Shown: positions 56,391 to 64,000 of the stretch, in pieces
Position numbering within the stretch: the first letter of the stretch is position 1
How the letters are laid out: each line of letters begins with the position of its first letter
Assembly: GCA_963932465.1 (NCBI GenBank)
Contig: OZ010786.1
Location: 531,839,073 to 531,903,072, forward strand
Direction of reading: 5' to 3'
DNA from: Maratus speciosus
Taxonomy: Eukaryota; Arthropoda; Arachnida; Araneae; Salticidae
DNA: 64,000 nucleotides
Notes under the pieces: generated by a model
What the model was told of the DNA's origin: nothing
What the model saw: only the letters and a program-made list of their open reading frames with translations
Databases searched by the model: none
Translations under genes and position numbers: made by a program

Positions 56391-58875
56391 TAGGGTGGGT
56401 CGAAAAAACCGAAATATTTATAAAACGTAATAGCGCGAAACGTAATAGCGCGGAAAAGTTGCCTTTTGTAAAAAAGATAAAATACGTAAAATATTACACC
56501 GATTGGTTAATATCTTTTACCGCCGCAAGGGCTCCAAATTTCGAAAAAGTCGCAAAAAACATACTTTTAACAATTTTTTTTTAAATTATCCAAACATACT
56601 TATTCAATTTCTAATAGAACGCAATAGCCACGACAAGATATTAGTAATGTAACATTAACATTTCATTTTTGTGACATCGTTGCTTTTATCGCCACAACAG
56701 GGCCAAAATTTCTAAAAAATGTTCAAAATTAAAGTTTTTCATTTTTTCAATTTTCATAACTTTTGTAATGTTTTCAGATTTTTTACATTTCCAATAGGCT
56801 GGGAAAGGCATTTTATGTTGTTAATTTCTTGCACATTGTTAACCATGATCACTGTAATTCTATTAAAAAAAATTGCTCAATGATAGAAACACCTGCACGT
56901 AAAATTAATTTCTCGCTGCTAGAGGGCCACGTTTCACTTTGTTCGTTTTTTTTTTGTAATGTACTCCTTTTACTCTATACTTTGATGGCCCTAAAGATAG
57001 AAATATCTGCCAGGTTAAAGAGGTGGCAAAGTTTCATCTTTGCGAAGTCAAGGAGGAACATATCTCTTTGTACTAGAACCAGGTCTGAATTATTTTCGTC
57101 ATTTGACCCCATCGTCTGGCAAGTCGACTTCTATATGCAATAACATTATAGATTTTTTGAAGAAAAATGAAATCCCGACTATAATAATAATTGCAGTTGA
57201 ATTTCGCGGAACTGTCTTCAAAACAGGATGCAAAGGTGGTGTTATAGTAGGATTAGTTGAGAACAACTTTTTAAAAACCACTTTATTGGCTTCCTTGACC
57301 TCATTTCAATGAGCTTCCACTGAGACATCTTTTCAAACATCTTGATGACAAAAAACAGGTTCTCTATCATATTGTGGCCCAATTGGTTGATCTCTTGCGA
57401 TTTGCGAATTATTACCAATTGCAAAATTTAAGCCAATTTAATCTGATCACCTAGCTGTTGATAAAAATGATTTGTCAACTGACCAGAAGTATATGTCTGA
57501 AATATTGCAAGCTCTTTCAACATGCGTGTATACAATTGACCTTTTTTGCTGAGTCGCTGGACAAATATTTCAAGCAAGGTGGATCATTACTGCTATTCGA
57601 ATTTTGAGACTCTACGTTGGAACAAAAAAACCCTCTTCTTAACTTGTCATACTCTTTGAGTACATCCTGAAAATGTACTGCATCAGTTGGTTCACAATTA
57701 AAATGAATCACTCATGTTTTCCAGAATTTGTGCACTATAGTTAGTAACTTACGTTACTTGACAGATAATCTACGAAAGATTATAGTTCCTGCATTTTCAC
57801 GAAATGACTATTTCGCAAATCATACAAATAGCCTCTTTGGAATGATAGCATATGAAGAGGAGAACATCAGGGCCCCAGCCATGAAGAAAATTGCAAAAGC
57901 ACGAAGTTCTGTGGACTAGAATAGTGCCATCCGTCACTTTATCATAGCAGACTTCAACACTGAAGCTTAAAATTGTATGGCTTTAGTCTACTGACAAAAC
58001 TGAAAACTAACGGAACCACCTGTTATGGTTTCTTTATCGACTAAAAACGCTGGTGAGTTTAAAATGTTCGATTAAAGATACCAACTATTATAACTTTCCT
58101 TGTCCCACTCAATCACTAGAAAGATGCGTGAAATTATTCATTGAAGCACTGATAAAGTTTGTTTACTAGAACAGAGGGAGGATCACATCTGATCAGTTTT
58201 GGCCTCTCGAGAAATAATGGCTTTATCTGAAAGCAAGTTACATTATAAAATTCATTTACATTAAATTCTTCTTCATTTTAAGTTTATTTAACCCGTTTCG
58301 ATTAAACATGTCTATATTTTAATTAATAAAATACTAAAACATTTTGCTCATTTAACATAATTTCTGTGGCATGAATTGGCTGTTATGAAGTAAAGCGATC
58401 GTCAAGAAAAATGAATGATTAACTTTATTTTCAAGTCTATTACAAATAGTTATAAAAAATTATGATATATTAATAGATATAAAGTAAAATTATTTATTTC
58501 TAGACATATTATAGAAATTATAAAAAATTTAGAAAACAAAAATGAAAAATTGAAATTTTTACAAAAAATATGGTCTTTTTGCGGCAAATAAAGATATGAT
58601 TTCATCATAATAAACATTTACCGGGACATTTCTCATATCTTCATGTAGCTATTGTGTTCTATTAAAAATTGTATTGGTATGTTTGGATAATTTAAAAAAA
58701 ATTGTAAAAAAAACATGTTTTTTGCGATTTCTTGAAACTTTGGCCCCCTTGCGGCGGTAGAAGATATTAACCGATCGATGTAATATTTTAGAAATTTATT
58801 CTGTATTACAAAAGGCAACTTTTCTGCGCTATTACATTTCGATTACAAAAATTTCGGTTTTTTCGACCCACCCTA
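56391..58875 (+). mobile_element. 2.5-kb DNA transposon, ~245-bp inverted ends, 8-bp TSD
   Basis: The ends TAGGGTGGGTCGAAAAAACC and its reverse at 58856-58875 are perfect inverted repeats. Imperfect complementarity runs on for ~245 bases (blocks 'taatagcgc.gaaaagttgcc', 'ggttaatatctt..accgccg', 'attatccaaacatac'). The target duplication is atgtacac (56383-56390 and 58876-58883). The left end carries an internal duplication of 'acgtaatagcgcg'. An 8-bp duplication and TAGGG start fit the hAT superfamily. The interior holds a broken plus-strand transposase-like region. Confidence 0.85.
56829..57960 (+). pseudogene. Broken transposase-like ORF of the 56.4-kb element
   Basis: Several short frames (56829-57143, 57040-57312, 57728-57919) probably belong to one coding region broken by stops and shifts. 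Visible pieces: 'GTVFKTGCKGGVI', then in another frame 'CGPIG' about 40 codons on, and a final 'NSLFGMIAYEEENI...AMKKIAKAR'. Gly-Gly-Val-Ile and GPIG motifs at this spacing remind me of uncharacterised multicopy proteins in arachnid and cnidarian genomes, but I cannot name the family. I saw no classical hAT dimerisation motif. The transposase role is inferred from position only. Confidence 0.45.
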
Positions 58876-58883
58876 ATGTACAC

Positions 58884-59199
58884 TCAAACATAAAGAATTT
58901 TGGAAGATATTTCACAAACTTAGTACAGTCGAAAGTATTCGGTGATTGTTCCTTAACTTTTGGAAGGCAGTATATATTGGAATGTTTTCAAACACATTGC
59001 AGTCTCATCTTTAAAATTAAATCCAATTTTTTTTTATAATTTGTCGTTCGCATTTTTTCATATTTATGATTTTCATATTTATGATTCTGCAAAGTCAGTG
59101 TTTACATATTAGGATCAAAGACGTAGTCCTTTCTAAAACAAAAATTTTCACTTTCATTTCAGTTCAATTAATAAAACAAAATAGCATCCATAACGTACT
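58884..59199. other. AT-rich sequence, nothing recognised
   Basis: No feature was recognised between the transposon and module A copy 3. Confidence 0.4.
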
Positions 59200-59430
59200 T
59201 TAAATTATCTAGCTATGTGACAGCCATTTTGTGTAATGAAAAAACTAGAATTTCCAGCTTTTTTTTCAGCAGCTAAATGTGCACTGTATCTGTAAAATCG
59301 GGGGATTTGGATTCTTGCCAAGTTATAATTTTGGTGTTTCTATTTACAACATATCGTGTACATTATGCCAAGTAATAAAAATCTAAAATGAAATTAATTC
59401 ATCATCGTTAATACTCTTCTGGCTGAATTA
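59200..59430 (+). repeat. Dispersed module A, copy 3
   Basis: 'agctaaatgtgcactgtatc', 'tgtaaaatcgggggatttgg' and 'tttacaacatatcgtgtaca' are collinear with 47.93 and 55.55 kb. Confidence 0.8.
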
Positions 59431-59599
59431 TTTATGAGTTTTCGAAAAGGTATACGCAGTACCTCGAATAAATTGAGATTATTGTAAAACATATGTTGTC
59501 TGTTGAGAAATTTAATTTGCATATAAATGTTTTTACAGTATGTCCCTATTTCCAATTATTTAAAACAGATATTCATTTAATAATCAACCAAAAATTACA

Positions 59600-60256
59600 T
59601 GGCAGTGTTTTCGTTCTTGACATATAGCTATCGCAGAATTAATGAAAAACAGAGGATAGCAGCAACTCTTCACAATCAAGGTGTACACTAAAACATAATA
59701 ATGATATATTTTTTATCAAGATATAATAGAATATGAAGTCTGATGAAATTCATTGCATTAGTTCTTTAGATATAGATCTCGGAAATAGTTAAAAATGCAG
59801 CATAGTAGTGCCACCTTTTGGGATAGTTACACCAGAAATTGAAGATTATTTTTATTACAATGTCTGATAGATTTTACAGTTTGATGAAATTCTACGAATA
59901 AATTCATGACACATATCTAATTCTAATGGACTTTACCCACGAATGACAACAGCCACGCCTCTGCGGGGAGATAACCCGGAAAAAGACCGTTTATTGGACA
60001 AAGGGGAATTAGTATAAAATGTTCATCGTACCTATTGGTTATTTTCTTCTGTTTACCTGCAACTGACGCAACAAGGATAAACTCCATTTCTCAAAAAAAT
60101 GCACCGTATGTGCACCACCTTATTGTTAACTTACCGCGAAAATTTTATGCGTCTATTTATGTCCAGGTCTAACAGCATATAAAGTTCTTTGAAACTCCTA
60201 GCTTTAATTCTCCATATTAGAATTTTTATATTATTTCCATTCCTATATTAGAATTC

Positions 60257-60311
<55 letters not shown>

Positions 60312-60470
60312 CAGCACACCATCGCCAGCTGTTGGGCTATTTAGAACGAACACTAAAAGATTTGTGTCAAGGTTTAGGTCATTCTGATGTTTCGTTAAAA
60401 TCCATGTGTTCATAATTGAGATAGAGAGTCCGAAAACTTTATCTTGCATACAGAAAAAAAAACACAGACT
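59600..60470 (+). repeat. Module B units, diverged, plus 51-base A-run
   Basis: 'gacatatagctatcgcagaatt', 'agcagcaactcttcacaatc', 'gcagcatagtagtgccacctttt' and 'gcagcacaccatcgccagctgttgggctattta' are versions of the 49.3-kb unit. An uninterrupted A-run spans 60259-60309. The minus-strand frame 60243-60482 is read through that run and is not a gene. Confidence 0.75.
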
Positions 60471-62900
60471 AACGAAAGGCATTTAAAAAACCAGTCAAAT
60501 CGTGATTAAAAAATTATAAAACTAATAAATCCGTAAAAAACCGGAAGACGAAAATTTTCACGGATGCAATACGTTATAGTAAGTAAAAAGTAAAAGTTTA
60601 TTAAAAAATTTAAATAAAAAAAATCGTGTAACAGAATATTAATGAACTAAAATTTATTTGAAATTAAATTTATTTTGCTTTTAATTACAAAAAAATGAAG
60701 TGTTATACCAGAATCTGATTACTTTGAAAGTTTCTTTATGTATAATATCTGAATTTATTACGCAATAATTTAAAGATCAAAAGTTAAAACACATTTATGT
60801 AGAATTGAAATTAATCTACAAATATAATACAAAACATTTAACACTTTTAAGAACCATTTTGTTGTTTTCAAAACTAAACTTGCATGTAAAGTGGTGTATG
60901 CACACAAACACACACACAGAAAAAAAAATAAACGAAATTTTCTGGAAATAAATTTTAGACTAGAGAAAAACATTTCATTTTATCGCTTTAAAAAATACAT
61001 CTCTATGTTCAAAATATTTTAAACTTTGTATATTGGTATACATAGTACAAAATAATAATAAAAATAATTTACTCTCGTATCTTTGACAAAGTTATTTTTC
61101 TTATGATTGAAAAAAAAATGGACTAAGTGTTAAACGCATGAATGAATAAAGAACAGAGAAAATAATAATTAAATAATATACGTAACTGTATTGAATCTAA
61201 TTGTTAAAATAAATGCCGTCATTCAGACGAGTAAGTTCAATCTCTAGAGATAAATTGTATTCAAATGCAGATCAGAAGGAATAAAGAAGAAAATTCATTA
61301 TTTACATTTCTAGAGTATATATATTTTTTCACCAATCAACAAATACATTTATTAAAAACCTAGAAATTTTCTCATAAAAATATCATTTTTAATGTCGCTT
61401 TTAATATAAAAATTTTAAGCATATATTAACAAAACTGTTTACTTATTCAGAAGATTTTAATAACATGATTTTATAGCATTTGTATAAAAATTGATTTATA
61501 AAATATGCCGTATGCAAGCACATCGTACGCAATCAGGTAACGCTTGTTAATATAAAGTTTAATGTTCCAAATTTCCTGTTTTAATTTAGAATTTCTGAAT
61601 TAAAAAGAATGTAAAGCTCGCAATTCTGTCTTATATATTATATGTTATTTCTTATAGACACACGCTGATTTCATATTAAATGTTTTTATTCAGTCAAAAT
61701 TATTAATCTCAAAAGATATCCAAGAAGGATTTAATTCACCCTTAATATAACACTTCGACGAAAACATATATTTTCACGATCTTCACAATAATGCGCATTG
61801 CAAGTCTGTAAAATCAATTTGTGACAAGATAGATTCAATATTCCCTAATACCCGCATTGTATTTAAATAAAAATATTAAATAAAAAAACATATATGTTAT
61901 TTTTATTAATACTTACGTAATTTTTTTAAAATTTATAACTTTGCATTAGAATGGTGAATGCGTTAATGGCGTACGAGGGAATATATTTCTATTTCGAACA
62001 GGAACATTAAGGTACTTAATTTCTCTTAGTTTAAACTAAAATTCTAAATTTTATCCGTGAATTAAATGATTATTAAATATTTAAAATAAAAATATTTATA
62101 ATAATTATAACTTGTGTAATGTAGATTCAGCCATGATAAATTTAAGTTATTATTATTACATTTTTATCGTAACTAATTAAACATTTTAAATTCCCAATGT
62201 ATTTCCATCTGTGTTCCAATATAATAAAATATCTTCTCTTATGTTTCAATTTCTTAGTGTATAAAAAATTCTAAAATATCAGATATGCTGAAGAAAAATG
62301 TTAAACAAGTTCGAATGCCACTGAAAGATCATTTAAAATCAAACAAGATTAACAGAATAATATTGCGAAAGTTGATAATAGAACGATAATAAAACACGAA
62401 TTTTCGCACGATGATAGAGGACCTCTAAATAAATATTTATAAAAACCCATATATCTTTAACCGACATTTAGAAATTAACCTCTCATATACGTTAATGAAT
62501 TTTAAATCAGTTATCCATTCCTGCATATCATTTATAGTTCTGATATACATACCTTGATATTAAGTAAAAACTTCAGAGTTATCTAAACATATTTATGCAT
62601 TTTCGAACGTTCCAAGGCTGATGGTGGACGAATAAAGCCATAAACGCATTTCACATACCTTCGAATTTTCGAAAAGCCGTAACTTTGAAGGACTATTTTT
62701 TTTTTTTTAATCCGACGTAAAAATAATATTTTCTTAAGAATTTGTGATATTTTTTTTCCCAATGAAAGAGAAACCTTTCAAGTATAATGCACATTGACAT
62801 TTAAGAGGAATATAAGTCAATGTTGAAAGATACGAAGAATTGTAAACTGTTTTCTTTTGTTTAAAAATTCAGGAACAGTACAGTCTTGAAGAATTGCGCA
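60471..62900. other. AT-rich sequence, nothing recognised
   Basis: A short (CA)n tract lies near 60901-60917. The frame 60770-60973 (-) crosses it and is not called. No gene or transposon ends were found. Confidence 0.5.
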
Positions 62901-62904
62901 TTAA

Positions 62905-63105
62905 CCCCGTGAGGGGCGGTGGGATAAAATATATCCCACCTAATATAAACAAGATACTCAACGGAAAACTTTAAATAAATTTTATATTTTTAACTTTGGA
63001 GGAAAATCGTTGAAAAATTGCTTTTGAATTTTTAAAAATAAAAATTTTCGATTATTCCGGTGAGAATTCGATATTTAGAGGCATATTTTCTTGCCCCTCG
63101 AGGGG
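62905..63105. mobile_element. 201-bp TTAA-flanked MITE (piggyBac-like)
   Basis: It is flanked by TTAA (62901-62904, 63106-63109). Ends CCCCGTGAGGGGC and, reverse-complemented, CCCCTCGAGGGGC are inverted repeats starting with CCC, as in piggyBac-group elements. An internal hairpin GGTGGGATA...TATCCCACC lies near 62918-62940. It is too small to encode protein. Its ends differ from those of the piggyBac at 30906, so that element is not its obvious source. Confidence 0.75.
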
Positions 63106-63109
63106 TTAA

Positions 63110-63399
63110 AGTGACATGCGCTTTAAAAAAAATTAATTGCAATGTGCATTTAACATAGAGGTGATACATAATGTGTTACTTTTATATTTAGATAATACTA
63201 TTTGTAATTCATATTATTAAAAATAGATTAGAAATGTGCGAATGTAAATATAGACATACTTTGAGCATCCATTAATAAAAAAAGCTAATACATTGTTAAA
63301 ATTTATTTAAAGCTAATCTTAGAATTAAACTTATCAAGACAAACTTATTTTAAAGCTAAACTTAAATATTGTTACAGCACAAAAATGTAACTCTAAATT
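63110..63399. other. AT-rich sequence, nothing recognised
   Basis: No feature was recognised. Confidence 0.4.
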
Positions 63400-63800
63400 T
63401 ATTTTCTCTTCTTGAAAAATAAAGTAAAAATAAAAATCTTTTCATATTTTACAATTCTCTAACTTCCTTTATAATTTTAAAGGATATCAGATAAGCTTCA
63501 GTAATAGAAAAAAAAAAAGGCCTTAACTTTCTGTTTATCTGGAATTCGATACAACAATAGGATTTTCCACACTTATTTCCTTTTTCATGTATCCAACAAA
63601 AGCAACATCGCTTCTTCGGAGATTAAAAGTTTATGTCAGGAGGAATTCAAAGAACATGTTATGGAAACTAAAGAAAAAGGCCGACTAAAGCGAAAAAAGT
63701 TATAATTGTATTTCAAAACGTATAGACTAGGATAAGAACTTTTAATTACAAGCATTTTTTCTTTATAAAAATTTGTAAATATTTATTCAAAGTAAATTAT
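63400..63800 (+). repeat. Dispersed module C, copy 3 (partial)
   Basis: 'aaaggatatcagataagctt', 'ttaactttctgtttatctgg', 'cgatacaacaatagga', 'tccaacaaaagcaacat', 'ttcttcggagattaaaagt' and 'gataagaacttttaattaca' are collinear with 29.4/33.0 kb and 53.05-53.3 kb. The upstream half of the module is not recognised here. Confidence 0.65.
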
Positions 63801-64000
63801 TTTTCAAGAATTTTGGTTTTGAAAGTGGAATATTTTTATGAATAATCTACTCATTTAGTAAACAACAACAACAAAAAATAAACATGTGTGATATTGAATT
63901 TTCTTGCTGTAATTATTCTCGATGAGTCTCGACTCTGTTGTAACAATTCCGATAGATCTGTTGTAGTAATACTTTTCGCATAATGATTCTCAGCGACCTC

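Noticed and set aside
60243..60482. 79-codon minus-strand frame with poly-Phe
   Set aside because: Read through a 51-base A-run inside degenerate module B units.

Overview
The window reads as an AT-rich, repeat-laden stretch of an arthropod nuclear genome, most likely an arachnid (spider-like). That guess rests on the mix of repeat families: Ty3/gypsy, Penelope-like, piggyBac, hAT, Tigger/pogo, Helitron, foldback elements and long tandem arrays. Species and exact base composition were not computed. I see no convincing host protein-coding gene, no rRNA and no tRNA. Nearly all recognisable coding sequence is decayed transposon.

Layout. 0.4-6.1 kb: a ~172-bp tandem array split by a hAT insertion with an 8-bp target duplication, an 87-bp C-rich tandem repeat, a Helitron 3' end, a short DDE transposon with ~90-bp inverted ends, and a TA-flanked DNA transposon. 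6.3 kb (and again 24.1 kb): two copies of a palindromic foldback MITE. 8.2-13.4 kb: a broken Ty3/gypsy element (gag, zinc knuckle, reverse transcriptase, RNase H, integrase, 3' LTR candidate) carrying two antisense non-LTR fragments. 16.4 kb: a Tigger-type element. 18.7-22.5 kb: a foldback element whose inverted ends are made of tandem repeats, with a Helitron nested in its middle. 29.5-32.9 kb: a hAT element next to a piggyBac with a degenerate transposase.

38-43 kb: two 1.49-kb direct repeats flank a six-unit ~322-bp array whose first units carry YY1/PHO-consensus motifs. 44.5-47.4 kb: a ~200-bp array is cut by a TA-flanked transposon, which in turn holds a miniature Penelope-like insertion. 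47.9-64 kb: a set of ancient repeated modules, cut by a larger Penelope-like insertion (51.2-52.8 kb), a GC-richer LTR-like block (54.2-54.9 kb), a 2.5-kb DNA transposon with ~245-bp inverted ends (56.4-58.9 kb), and a 201-bp TTAA-flanked MITE (62.9 kb).

The most interesting signal is the pair of Penelope-like insertions at 45.3 and 51.2 kb. Both are head-to-head inverted dimers, both are flanked by 14-bp direct repeats, and both carry a hammerhead-ribozyme-like motif. The two motifs share the same deviations: one extra base before stem II, and a loop-less self-complementary stem III that suggests action as a dimer. The foldback element and the YY1-site array come next.
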